Part shown: piece after piece, positions 31,674 through 40,995 of the stretch
How positions within the stretch are numbered: position 1 is the first letter of the stretch
Layout: the number at the start of each line of letters is the position of its first letter
Source: Asparagopsis taxiformis
Taxonomy: Eukaryota; Rhodophyta; Florideophyceae; Bonnemaisoniales; Bonnemaisoniaceae
NCBI GenBank assembly: GCA_030407315.1
Contig: JALQPE010001823.1
Span: 124,001 to 188,000, forward strand
DNA length: 64,000 nucleotides
Direction of reading: 5' to 3'
The notes under the pieces: generated by a model
The model's input: the letters and a program-made list of their open reading frames with translations, nothing else
The model's database searches: none
Told to the model about the DNA's origin: nothing
Program-made: the position numbers and the translations under genes

Positions 31674-32249
31674 CTATTCTTTACTTTCAGCTAGATCGTC
31701 TGCTTCAGGGTTGTGGTCGGTCGTGACGGCCTTGTCCTCAAAGTTAGCATTATCCACAAGATCGGGGATTTCATCATCGTCGGCATCATCGGGAGCGGCA
31801 GCGGAGGCATCAGCGACCTGAGATAGATTTTGAGCTGCGAGACCGGCAGCACCGAGTTGATCCATGAGGGACTTCATCTGGGGCATGTTGTCTGCGCCCA
31901 GCTGATTGACGATGCTTGGAAGCATTTCCTGAAGGGGCTTGGTGACGGCAGCACCGGAGATGACGTACGTATTGGCGGAGATCTGAGCTTGAACCTTTGG
32001 GTTTTGAAAGTTGATCACGGAGCCATTGTCCTTAAAAATGTTGACCTCCTCGATGCCGGGGAGTTGACTGAGCTGGAGACGCTTGAGGGTGGTTTGGAGA
32101 CGCTTATCGTCGGTGGGAGCGGCCTTGTGAACGGCCTTCTTCTTTCTTCTGACGGAGCCCTTTCCGCCAACGCGTACGCCAGCGGCCATGCGCTGCAGCT
32201 TTGCAAGCTTCTCCTTATCGACTGTGCCTTCCATGGGAGGGGGGTGCAA
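31674..32249 (-). CDS. BTF3: Nascent polypeptide-associated complex subunit beta (BTF3)
   Basis: 191 aa, single exon. The sequence has the ribosome-binding basic motif GGKGSVRRKKK, then the NAC domain (about 50-115: IEEVNIFKDNGSVINFQNPK, VQAQISANTYVISG), LPSIVNQLGAD and an acidic DDDEIPDLV tail, all typical of NAC-beta. It pairs with NAC-alpha at the ribosome exit tunnel. The first ATG (32249) adds five residues before MEGTVDKEKLAKLQ; the second ATG at 32234 matches family starts better and may be the true one. Convergent with the caprin-like gene. Confidence 0.95.
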   Translation of the reverse strand: MHPPPMEGTVDKEKLAKLQRMAAGVRVGGKGSVRRKKKAVHKAAPTDDKRLQTTLKRLQLSQLPGIEEVNIFKDNGSVINFQNPKVQAQISANTYVISGAAVTKPLQEMLPSIVNQLGADNMPQMKSLMDQLGAAGLAAQNLSQVADASAAAPDDADDDEIPDLVDNANFEDKAVTTDHNPEADDLAESKE

Positions 32250-32898
32250 TATTTACGGCGGCACCGTTTCGGTAATAGAGATCTAGATGGAGCAAGAGAT
32301 GGAGCGATATGGTTGTGCGTTTATTGTGCAGCAGGGCACTATGGACAGTAATTTGCGAGAAAGCGGAATCTCGAGTGGCAGTAGAGAGACGCGCTCGACG
32401 ACGGGGCAACCAAGGAAAGTCATTACAGGTTTGGCTGCGGCGAGTAATTGCATGGCTCAATTGGGAATGTGTCGGATTAATTGCGACGTGGCGCCAGCAC
32501 GTTGCATGTGTCATACGCGATGAGAGCTGGGGAGCCCGGTGTAGATCAGGGGGATCATACTGCTTGGATACGGGTGTTTGCGAGATGGCGTTGGCCGTAA
32601 ACAAGATTGGTCGCGGAAAACCCTAATAAATTGGTGCGGAGATCGGGAATTTGTTGTCAGCACGTCAAAGCTGAGTATTAAAGTCGTCCACAGCTACCGA
32701 AAGACTTTCGAAATCTAGGAATTTATATTGAAAAATCAATAAATTGACATATTCAAATTAAAGTAATTTATTGGGTTCTAGTTGTCCGTTTTCCTTCATT
32801 TCAACTGCAAAGTAAAGCTCGTCTGAAGGTCGAATTTTACACTGGATAACAGCAATCCTAGATCAGTGCAAGTACTCCATTTATTCAACATTACATTT
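32250..32898. other. Intergenic region upstream of NAC-beta
   Basis: 649 nt. Plus- and minus-strand frames of 105-129 codons overlap the NAC-beta leader and have no family resemblance. The rest (32630-32898) is AT-rich and probably the 3' UTR of the small spliced gene. Confidence 0.45.
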
Positions 32899-33489
32899 CT
32901 AGCCTTCCATGTAGATCCCTTCTCGAACAGCATAATCGCTCAGCTCATCGATCTCCATCCGGGGTACGTCCGAGCCTAATGGGGGAGAGCCACTAATCAA
33001 CTTGACAGTACAGCACTGTAGAAGGCAATTTTTAGAGGAATTATAACTGTTATTTTATTCGACAACTGGTTATCACTATTGTATCATACCTGGGGCCAAG
33101 CGCTGCTCCTTGTGAAGCACCGTGCGCTCCCATCGAAAATTCGCCGAGAGGGCCAAGAGAGTCGTTCACGTTCTCGGAGCCTTTGAACGGCTCAAATACT
33201 TTATTGTGATGCTGTAGAGGAACCAGCTAGACTAGAATGCTATAGTTTTACATGAACAAACCGCGGAAAATCCGCTTTCAGACAAAAAAAGAATCATAGG
33301 AATTGGCGAAGGGGTTCCCTAAAAAATAGATTAAAATCGAAGTCTTTCGGTATCTGTGGTTTACTTTAATTTAATTATCTCCACCACATGGACAGCGCAC
33401 CGCACAAAGAGCATTCCTTGTTTGGTGCAACGCAACACAAAAGAAACTCCTCCTCTACCGTACCAACTTCGGTGACGTCGATCTGGCAT
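32899..33489 (-). CDS. Candidate four-exon gene for a small (about 93 aa) protein, unknown
   Basis: Best-supported exons are 33211..33090 and 32992..32899. The first reads KVFEPFKGSENVNDSL...LGEFSMG and the second ends MEIDELSDYAVREGIYMEG before TAG. Donor GTATGA and acceptor GATTAG give a 97-nt phase-2 intron that keeps the frame open. A plausible 5' part is exon 33489..33459 (MPDRRHRSWY) and exon 33318..33284 (NPFANSYDSFF), with introns of 140 and 72 nt; this half is tentative. A different acceptor at the TTAG ending at 32976 would truncate the product. Protein-like composition over two phase-consistent exons is the main argument. I recognise no family. Head-to-head with arogenate dehydrogenase. 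Confidence 0.45.
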
Positions 33490-33668
33490 CACCCAACGTC
33501 CTCCTCGCCCTTATCACAAGTCCATTCCATTATTCGCACCGCCTCGACATAACGTGTTTCAAGCTATTTCATGCCACCTGGCAATTAGGACATTGCATTG
33601 CCCCATTTATACAACCGTCTACCTTTCACCGACCCCAATTCTCTTCGTCCATCAACTTTGCTCCTACC

Positions 33669-34579
33669 ATGTCGCTCACACCCACTCAAAACGGCAACCA
33701 CTTTCGTCCTCTCACAGTCGGAATTCTCGGCTTTGGAAACTTTGGCCAGTTCCTCGGCGCGAAATTTGCCAAGCAGGGTCACAGAGTCATCGGCTGCAGT
33801 CGTGCCGACTATGCCCAAGCTGCAAACGCCATCAATTGCGAATATGTTCGCGGCGACGTCAATGTGTTCATGGATCATCAACCTGATGTTGTCATTCTCT
33901 GCACCAGTATTATGTCACTCCACTCTGTCCTCTCCAAATTCCCTTTGAAACGACTCTCAAATGTGCTCGTCGTAGATGTACTCTCCGTGAAGATGTACCC
34001 ACACGACTTGCTGCTCAAGTGTCTCCCGGAAACATCCGATATTCTTTGCACACATCCCATGTTTGGGCCTGAAAGTGGCAAAACTTCATGGCAATCACTG
34101 CCATTCGTGTACGATATCGTTCGTGTCACTCCCAACAGAATGCACATATGTAACGCTTTCCTCCAAATGTGGTCCTCGGAAGGCTGCAAGATGGTGCCAA
34201 TGGATTGCGCCGTACATGACTCATTTGCTGCATCGACACAATTTCTCACACATACAACTGGTAAGTGCCACCATTACGCATTGGTGAATACAAAGTCATG
34301 TGTTGTTACGGCATCTAACCGTTTTCTTCCTTCTCTTGCTGTCTAGGGCGAATGCTCATGGAACTCGACGTTGAGAGCACCCCAATTAACACTCGCGGTT
34401 ATGAATCTCTGCTCGGTGTTGTTGATACAACGCGGAAGGATAGTTTCGATCTGTTTTATGGACTGTACAAATACAATCCCAACGCCAAAACAGAGCTTGA
34501 GAAACTTGAAATTGCTCTACGAAACCTCCGTACTCGTCTTCAACAAGCAGAAGATGAAGAAGCTGAATCCAAAAAGTAA
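33669..34579 (+). CDS. Arogenate dehydrogenase (plant-type TyrA)
   Basis: Exon 1 (33669..34260) and exon 2 (34347..34579) flank an 86-nt phase-1 intron (donor GTAAGT, branch CTAAC, acceptor GTCTAG). The 274-aa protein has the Rossmann motif GILGFGNFGQFLG near the start with an Arg (CSR) after the second strand, favouring NADP. It also has the catalytic-region DVLSVK and THPMFGPESG and, across the splice join, FLTHTTGRMLMELD. This matches plant arogenate dehydrogenases, which make tyrosine from arogenate. No transit peptide precedes the Rossmann fold, unlike plant homologues. The C-terminus is a charged helix; additional downstream exons are possible. Confidence 0.9.
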
Positions 34580-34939
34580 TGACTTTGCTATCGTACTTAT
34601 ACACCGCTTCTACTAATGCTTAACTCCTGGACAGTATCCCTTGCTGAGGTAGTGCCCGAAGGAAATCTTCCCTGCTACATCAATCAACTGAGCCGGTGCT
34701 AACATCATTGTGTACTATTCCAAATTTGTTTCTCAAACAGGCGCACTGTTCTCAACGGAATGCCAATGCCAACTATTTCAGAAAGCGTACTCGAAGCATT
34801 GGTACGCCGCACCAACCAGCGAAGATGCGACGCCTGAAACTCAAGTTATTTTTGATGTAATTCGTAGCAAAAAGCGAACACGACAACAATTGACATCTTG
34901 AGCTCGTACTTTCACTTATAAACCTTAACTTCTTTAATG
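34580..34939. other. Convergent intergenic region (arogenate dehydrogenase / PDH E1-beta)
   Basis: 360 nt. It contains GTAATG at the end of the arogenate dehydrogenase frame, TACTAAT, ACAG acceptor-like signals and short protein-like frames (about 34638-34697 and 34741-34846), discussed as a finding. Otherwise 3' UTR. Confidence 0.4.
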
Positions 34940-36025
34940 TCAAGCTGCCATCGGTAAATTCCTTTCCATAGCCGCCTTTGCCGCTGTGACAACGTCTTGA
35001 ACAGCTGGGAATGCCTTGGATTCGAGATTCTCTGCATACGGTGTTGGAACATCGGCGCCAGATACTCTCTGCACTGGCGCATCTAGATATTCGAAAGCGT
35101 CCGTTTCAAACACTGCTGCGCACACTTCTGCACCAATCCCAAAACTGGGCCAACCACCCTCTACGGTGACCAAACGGTTCGTCTTCTTCACCGATTCAGC
35201 AATTGTATCCCTGTCAAGAGGACGAATGCTTCTCAAATTGATTACTTCACATGAAATCCCCTCCTGAGCCAAAATATCAGCAGCTTCTAGGCAGAAACCG
35301 ACCGGTCGACTATGAGCTACAATCGTTACATCAGTTCCCTCTCGCATGATCTTTGCTTTCCCAATCGGTAGCACAAAATCCGGATCCATCGCAGAATCCG
35401 GCGCTTCAAATGTCACATTGTACATCAGCTCGTTCTCCAGACATACAACCGGATTATCATCACGAATTGCAGCTTTCAGTAATCCACGACAATCCTCAAC
35501 ATCATACGGAGACACGACCTTCAGCCCCGGTACCGACCCGTACCAAGCGGCAAAGCATTGGGAATGCTGCGCTCCTACGCCGGCCGATGCGCCATTAGGG
35601 CCTCTGAACACAATCGGAACCTTGATTTGCCCGCCAGACATGTACAGCGTCTTCGCGGCGGAGTTGACAATTTGGTCGATTGCCTGCATGGAAAAATTGA
35701 ATGTCATGAACTCTGCAACCGGTCTCAGACCAGCAAAAGCGGCGCCAGTCGCCAAACCGGCGAATCCGGCCTCTGTAATGGGAGTATCAACAACGCGACG
35801 GTCGCCATACTTGGCATGGAGACCTTTCGTGACTTTGTAGGCTCCATCGTATTCGGCGACTTCCTCGCCGATGACAAATACACGGTCGTCACGTGCCAAT
35901 TCCTCATCTATGGCTGAATTCAACGCCTCACGACAAGTCATCGACGCTGCAGCTCCAGCCGTTGGAGTGGATCCGAAACGACGGCTCAGCGCGGGTGCCG
36001 CGTGGGAAACGAAGCGACGGAGCAT
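34940..36025 (-). CDS. PDHB: Pyruvate dehydrogenase E1 component subunit beta, mitochondrial type
   Basis: 361 aa, single exon. The first 28 or so residues are Arg/Ala/Ser-rich with no acidic residue, a mitochondrial presequence, followed by [19 protein letters not shown]. Family landmarks include [54 protein letters not shown] and the C-terminal [14 protein letters not shown]. With E1-alpha (12784-14058) it builds the pyruvate decarboxylase tetramer of the mitochondrial complex. Length equals that of human and plant E1-beta. Same strand as E1-alpha and MPC2. Confidence 0.97.
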   Translation of the reverse strand: MLRRFVSHAAPALSRRFGSTPTAGAAASMTCREALNSAIDEELARDDRVFVIGEEVAEYDGAYKVTKGLHAKYGDRRVVDTPITEAGFAGLATGAAFAGLRPVAEFMTFNFSMQAIDQIVNSAAKTLYMSGGQIKVPIVFRGPNGASAGVGAQHSQCFAAWYGSVPGLKVVSPYDVEDCRGLLKAAIRDDNPVVCLENELMYNVTFEAPDSAMDPDFVLPIGKAKIMREGTDVTIVAHSRPVGFCLEAADILAQEGISCEVINLRSIRPLDRDTIAESVKKTNRLVTVEGGWPSFGIGAEVCAAVFETDAFEYLDAPVQRVSGADVPTPYAENLESKAFPAVQDVVTAAKAAMERNLPMAA

Positions 36026-36487
36026 CTCGGATGTCGATTAGGTGTGGAAGGAAATTATCGAGTTTGGTTGCAGCGCGATGCAGGAACGTGGTGTCAAGAG
36101 CAGTAAGCTAGTGCGATGAGATGAGATTTGTCGAAGCAAGTGGATTGCCTCATCGAATCGCTGGTATGACCTCTCTGAGTAATGAAGGATTCTGAATGGA
36201 GGAACGATTGACAGAAAAATCTGCCTTGTGGACACCGATGTTGAAATATACAAATTTGGTTCCAACTTTACTCGTCAATATTGTTGACGCCTCGATGAAC
36301 AAAACTGCCTCCAAGGCTGAATCCTCCTCGCCGCGAATCATTTTATCTTTTGGCTATCCACTTCCGGACTTGTCGCATGGTAATGTGGAGACAATGGTAT
36401 TACAAAAGTTGTATCCACAATACGATATCGACTTCTAAAGTACGTATTTTCAAACTTTGCTGCAGGAAACCGAAAAAGAGAACAGGC
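36026..36487. other. Intergenic region (PDHB / HAD phosphatase)
   Basis: 462 nt between minus-strand genes. An 80-codon plus-strand frame at 36196-36438 has no recognisable features. The G-poor stretch next to PDHB is probably its leader. Confidence 0.45.
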
Positions 36488-37779
36488 CTAAACCAATAGT
36501 TTGGCTGGTTGTAAGATGAAACGTTCAATAGCTGCAGCGACTCCAGAGTCATCATTGCTCGGTAGATCGGTGTACATAGCCACTTCCTTCACAGCTGGCA
36601 GTGCATTTGCAACAGCACATGAGCAGCCGACCATTTTCAAAAGCTCCAAGTCCTGTTCACAATAGAAATATACATGAGCAAAAAGTCAGACCCCGTCATT
36701 TGAATGAGCTGCTTCAGCATCTAACCTAAGTGAATACGCACATTTTCCGCATCTCCAATTGCAAGAACGTTCTTCGGTGAGATGCCAAGCTTTTCAATCA
36801 GTCGCCTCACGCCATTTCCCTTTGACGTTGAAGGAGGGAGAACCTCCAACATATCCGATTGAGCCTGTGTCAACACTCCCATTGTCCCAACTCGCTTCGC
36901 GACATGCTCTCTCACTTCAATGATGCGTGCTGGGTCTGCCATAAAAATAAACTTGTTAAGAGATCCCGCCTCTACGAAAGGATCCCAAGATTCGATTAAT
37001 TCCGGTTGCGATTCCTGTGAGAGTTACAAATTGGTCAGTTAACCGAAGAATCGATATAATTACGCAAGTATATATAGTCTCCAGCAAGTTTCAACGTACG
37101 TGATAAGCGGGGAGTGAATCCGTGAAAGCATCTCGTTTCGTGCAGACAATTCTATCTCTGCAAAAGGCAATCAGGCTCAAGTTCAGCTCGTCTGCAAGAT
37201 CCACAGCTACTCTCGCAAGCTCTGGTACGCATCTGTTCTCGTATACCACCTCACCATCAAGACCGAATACAACCAAACCTTGCAAAAAGACTCCTGGGCA
37301 ACCATTGGGGTAGATTTCAAGCAGATACTCACCGAGTTCAGCTAGACTGCGCACCGTTCCTCCCCGAGACTTTCCAGTTGCAGGGATGAACGTGACGTTT
37401 GTCTCTTCGATTAGCTTCTTCACGGCTTCAACGTTTTTCTCAGACGCACGAACCGTGCCCTCACGGAGGCTGCCGAGCATGGTTCCGTCCTGGAATCAAA
37501 AAAATGGAATTGAGCGAACTGCGCTGTTAGTTGCACGAACCATTGTTCGCTGGTGTGTTGCGCCAGATAAATGCTGATGCGTACCATATCGCAGGCCATC
37601 AGTTCAATGTCCGGAAGAGAACCATTTCCACTTGTTCGAGCGGAGCAGACCACCCAATTGCGCTGGTTCAACTTTGCCCGTGAATTAGAGACATGATAAC
37701 GAGTGGGTTTGGCACTAAGTGGAGGTAATTGCCTCGCTCGCGAAGAAGAAAATGTAGCAGGAGATAGAAATGCTGCCAT
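36488..37779 (-). CDS. HAD-superfamily (Cof-type, IIB) phosphatase, probably plastid-targeted
   Basis: Four exons: 37779..37585, 37489..37100, 37014..36742 and 36652..36488, with phase-0 introns of 95, 85 and 89 nt (donors GTACGC, GTACGT, GTGCGT; branch motifs CTAAC or CTGAC). The 340-aa product starts with a Ser/Arg/Pro-rich, acid-free leader of about 50 residues, typical of a transit peptide. HAD motif I is ACDMDGTML (nucleophile Asp within DxDGT, spanning the first join). A C2-type cap follows (about 100-235), then the Lys motif STSKGNGVRRL and motif IV GDAENDLEL spanning the third join. Cof-type enzymes dephosphorylate sugar phosphates or flavin precursors; the substrate here is unknown. 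340 aa with the leader fits the family. Confidence 0.9.
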
Positions 37780-38279
37780 TGTTCAAAATTGCCGACGAGA
37801 ACTACGAAGGCACAATTCTGAGCGCAAAAACAGTTTTGACTAGAAACTATTTGAATAGAAAGTTAGTACCCAAACGTGCCGAATCGTGGAGCAACTAGCA
37901 CCACAACGTCGAACTATCGGTGAAGATTCGACGCGGTTGAGGACGGGAATGATAGAATTTGAGTGTCTATTGGCTGAAGGACAGTCTTCGCATCCATCAA
38001 CCTCAACCGCATAATACCACTATCCGCTCTTTTCAATAAATTTGACCCGTGTACCATTTTCCAATCATAGCTGCTAGTTGGTGACGAGGCTCAATTCTCT
38101 CTCATATTACATCCCGAATACAAGGCATCGCTGGAAATCCGAGTTGTACTTCTTCGCGCAGCGGCAACCCATTTGAGTTGAAAAGGTCCTACCAAAAAGT
38201 GGGCCACCCCGCGCGTTTAAGCATACGTATGGAAGTCTGAATCAATCAAGTACTGCCAATGCTGGCATGATCCAATTCA
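37780..38279. other. Divergent region (HAD phosphatase / XRCC4-like)
   Basis: 500 nt. No ORF or RNA gene was seen; presumed promoters of both genes. Confidence 0.45.
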
Positions 38280-38957
38280 ATGGATGAACCCTCAGTATCA
38301 AACGCTTCACCGGATGAAACAAAATGGACCTGGTCTGGGAATATCAGAGATGAGGAGCAAAGGCTGGAATATCGAGCATTTATTACAATCTCGAGTACAG
38401 ATGAACAGCTAGATGTTCATCTTAGCGATGGTAACAAGTCCCTAACCGGTATGGCCACCAAAGCATCTCTATCGGACGATACATCCTCTGGACATGCAAC
38501 TGTCGATGCTGGTCGACACATGGATATCATAAAGCAGTCCCTGGAATCACACAGGATGGATCAGAAAAACGCTCGATTAGTTCGAATAGTCTGCAGACAA
38601 GCGGATACCACTCAGCGTACGCCAACCGAATATGCTGTTTGTATTGCTGCGCCATGGGGAACTGAATTTGGATTAAGCGACTTATATGTCGACGTTGCGA
38701 CTATAAAACTACAGCACTCACCTGTCGCTCAAAGCTTTCTTGACGTCGTCTTCCGAAGGATGCACAAAAGTCGAGCAATTCTCGCACAGTCCCGCTCCAG
38801 AGCAAAAGCGTTAGACATTGAAATCGAAGACCTCTGCAATGCGCAAGATTGCCTCAAGGAGTTTCTTTCAGACGGGTCCCGAAAGAAGCGAATGCAAATT
38901 TTCGCGGATACAATTAACGCCTACAAATTGAAATGTGCTGAGGGTAAAGATCACTAG
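38280..38957 (+). CDS. XRCC4-like protein (tentative)
   Basis: 225 aa, single exon. A beta-rich head (about 30-150) contains LDVHLSDGNKSLTGMA, similar in layout to the XRCC4 head (a strand ending in T/SDG, then W/L-TG). It is followed by a long helix (about 155-222) that ends in SRKKRMQIFADTINAYK. XRCC4-family dimers use such a head plus coiled-coil stalk and recruit DNA ligase IV in end joining. The match is by pattern rather than by a diagnostic motif, so another coiled-coil protein remains possible. No targeting signal. Convergent with EMC6, 66 nt between stops. Confidence 0.45.
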   Translation: MDEPSVSNASPDETKWTWSGNIRDEEQRLEYRAFITISSTDEQLDVHLSDGNKSLTGMATKASLSDDTSSGHATVDAGRHMDIIKQSLESHRMDQKNARLVRIVCRQADTTQRTPTEYAVCIAAPWGTEFGLSDLYVDVATIKLQHSPVAQSFLDVVFRRMHKSRAILAQSRSRAKALDIEIEDLCNAQDCLKEFLSDGSRKKRMQIFADTINAYKLKCAEGKDH

Positions 38958-39023
38958 TTACGTTGATTTATGTCTGTTTCACAGTGGCTACATATGCGTC
39001 GTCACAGAACTTCTAGTTGCCAA

Positions 39024-39433
39024 TCACTGAAATGAGAACAACATTGTCCAGAACAAAACATATGTGAGCAAAGAACTTCTATCAAATACGCCGTTGTATA
39101 CGATAGCGTTGAATGGCTTGGAGAAATATTTTTTTGGCTGAAAGAAAGTTTTGGCCAGGAGGGCTAGAGAAATGAGAGATGCTACAATGAAATAGAAGGC
39201 AGCGCCTTGAAATCCAGTGAGGCCTAGCAACCCTGCCACACAACCCCCAGCAATATTCCCTGAGATGCGCCTATCAAGAAAATGACTCTTTCACAACAGT
39301 CAGACTCATGGAAACGATTCTAGTGGCTTTGGAAGAAAGAAACTGAATGTTACTTGACATACATAAATCGCACTGGTTGATTGTTTGAATGCTGATTTTC
39401 CTTGGCTACTCGAGAAGGCGGGTCCGGAACCAT
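39024..39433 (-). CDS. EMC6: ER membrane protein complex subunit 6
   Basis: Exon 1 (39433..39354) and exon 2 (39270..39024) flank an 83-nt phase-2 intron (donor GTAACA, branch CTGAC, acceptor GATAG), giving 108 aa. The conserved EMC6 pattern is present: a short polar N-terminus, ISGNIAGGCVAGLLGLTGFQG, a first helix AAFYFIVASLISLALL, a KYF loop, and FDRSSLLTYVLFWTMLF. EMC6 sits in the core of the EMC insertase that places tail-anchored and multipass proteins in the ER membrane. Length matches the family (about 110 aa). The donor is weak, but the join is fixed by the GGxVAG alignment. Confidence 0.88.
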
Positions 39434-39871
39434 TTCCTTTTGTTTTCAGTGTTTAATACGGAAAGTTTAACTTGCTTGTGATCGTGACGTTAGTCTTACG
39501 GGTGCTTCAAGTTTCGTCTTCTCGAATGGTAAAGATGCTGTTGCACGCTTCGCTCACGCTAGATAGATCGTGGCACGGAAAAATGCGCTGTGATTTTATT
39601 ATTTTCAGGTTACCGTTTGGAATACTCTACTATATCTGCGGGGAAAAGGCACAATTGAAAGGTGCCCTTACGTCATCGAGCATCATCAGAATTCAACTCT
39701 ACCGCATCCAGTACTTGTGATAGATCTAAATTGGTATTCTTTACTTCTGCCTGTGTGGAAAGAACTAGAGGTACCACTTCAGTATGGCATAAATAAGGTG
39801 AACATTCCGGGTTTGGAGTTCAGGGATCCGACAATAATCCGCGACTCGCTAAATGATGATGCTTATAAATT
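39434..39871. other. Intergenic region (DUF1295 / EMC6)
   Basis: 438 nt. Short plus-strand frames without similarity. Holds the EMC6 promoter and the DUF1295 3' UTR. Confidence 0.45.
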
Positions 39872-40684
39872 TTAACGTCTACCCAGCAAAGGCAGAAACA
39901 GGCTAATGGATTCCCACCGCTCAAACTCCTCTGCAGAACATCGTTTCTTGACCGATGCAATTGCGATCTTCATAGAGACCTGAAGCACTGTATATGTAAA
40001 CACGGGAGATAACGGCAGCAGAAACCTCGTCCATGACTTGGTTGCTCTGAACGCAAGACCGGACATACTTGTCCAGATGAGCCATTCACCAAAGTAATTG
40101 GGAAACCTTGAAAAGCGATAAAGCCCATTCTCACAGAACTTCTGTCGCTGCAACTTGGGTTTAGCATTATTTTCAGCGCGAAAAGCAGCTTTCTGTATGT
40201 CAGCGAGTGTTTCCATTACCAATCCCGAAGCCGAAAGCGCCGCAAGCGCGAAATCAGTCTGCGAGATCGGTAGACCATCTGTAGCGGTCATAGCCACCCA
40301 TATCGGTAGAGGCGACAGGAAAATCCATAGCGAATGCATGACAAGCCAAAACCGAGCGCCGGATTGGTCGCGAAACTTATCCAGACGCGAGTCGTGATAG
40401 CCGTGTCGAATGCGCGCGTAACTGAATGAGGAGAGACGAATTGCCCATGTGGCGACGATGAGCAGAAAGGCGGACTGGCGAAAGCCTCGACGGCCGTTGA
40501 GATAATAAAATGCACTGAGGCCGGCGGCAATGGCTGGCGAAAATATATCTGCAGCTTCGGCCGGGATTTTGGGCTGCATCTTGCGCATGACGATGGTCAC
40601 CACAGTTTCCATCGCCGATATGAGCGCAAAGGCGGTTGGAATTGGGGCGGTTTTGGCCGCTGTTGAGATGAACGAGAGAATCAT
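39872..40684 (-). CDS. DUF1295 / steroid 5-alpha-reductase-like membrane protein
   Basis: 270 aa from the ATG at 40684. The open frame extends upstream to 40945, but the extra 87 residues are low-quality and the inner start gives the family's usual length. Multiple hydrophobic helices run through the protein. The C-terminal signature FCENGLYRFSRFPNYFGEW is the NADPH/sterol-reductase-like motif of the DUF1295 family (GLxxxSRxPNYxGE). Members are membrane reductases of largely unknown substrate, related to 5-alpha-reductases and ICMT methyltransferases. Single exon, downstream of CSB on the same strand. Confidence 0.85.
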   Translation of the reverse strand: MILSFISTAAKTAPIPTAFALISAMETVVTIVMRKMQPKIPAEAADIFSPAIAAGLSAFYYLNGRRGFRQSAFLLIVATWAIRLSSFSYARIRHGYHDSRLDKFRDQSGARFWLVMHSLWIFLSPLPIWVAMTATDGLPISQTDFALAALSASGLVMETLADIQKAAFRAENNAKPKLQRQKFCENGLYRFSRFPNYFGEWLIWTSMSGLAFRATKSWTRFLLPLSPVFTYTVLQVSMKIAIASVKKRCSAEEFERWESISLFLPLLGRR

Positions 40685-40995
40685 GGTGGTGGTTGGTTGC
40701 GGAATAGTAATTGTTGGAAAACGTGAGCGTGTGTGCTTTCCCCAAGAATAGGTACGGCCGGTATGGATAGACGAGCGTAGATGCACGCGATGCGAGTAAG
40801 AGGGCAAATGAATGGAAGATGCAAACAAGATGGTAGTGTGTTTTAAGATCATGATGCCATCTCTAGTCACTGGAGGCGTCAGCTGTATGACGAGCTTAAG
40901 TGGGAATATTCTGTGGAAAAACGGGGCAACGTCATCATTCACCAATTTTCCGCACGAAACCGTAACCTATCGATACTTGCAACAGCAAACTACCG
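40685..40995. other. Intergenic region (DUF1295 / CSB)
   Basis: 311 nt between tandem minus-strand genes. It contains the upstream in-frame extension of the DUF1295 frame; no separate gene was seen. Confidence 0.4.

Noticed and set aside
31830..32351. 173-codon plus-strand frame opposite NAC-beta
   Set aside because: Antisense shadow of a conserved coding sequence.
36196..36438. 80-codon plus-strand frame between PDHB and the HAD gene
   Set aside because: No domain, no homologue recognised, and it lies over the likely PDHB promoter.
40685..40945. N-terminal extension of the DUF1295 protein from the first in-frame ATG
   Set aside because: The extra 87 residues look like translated leader DNA, and the inner start gives the family's normal length.
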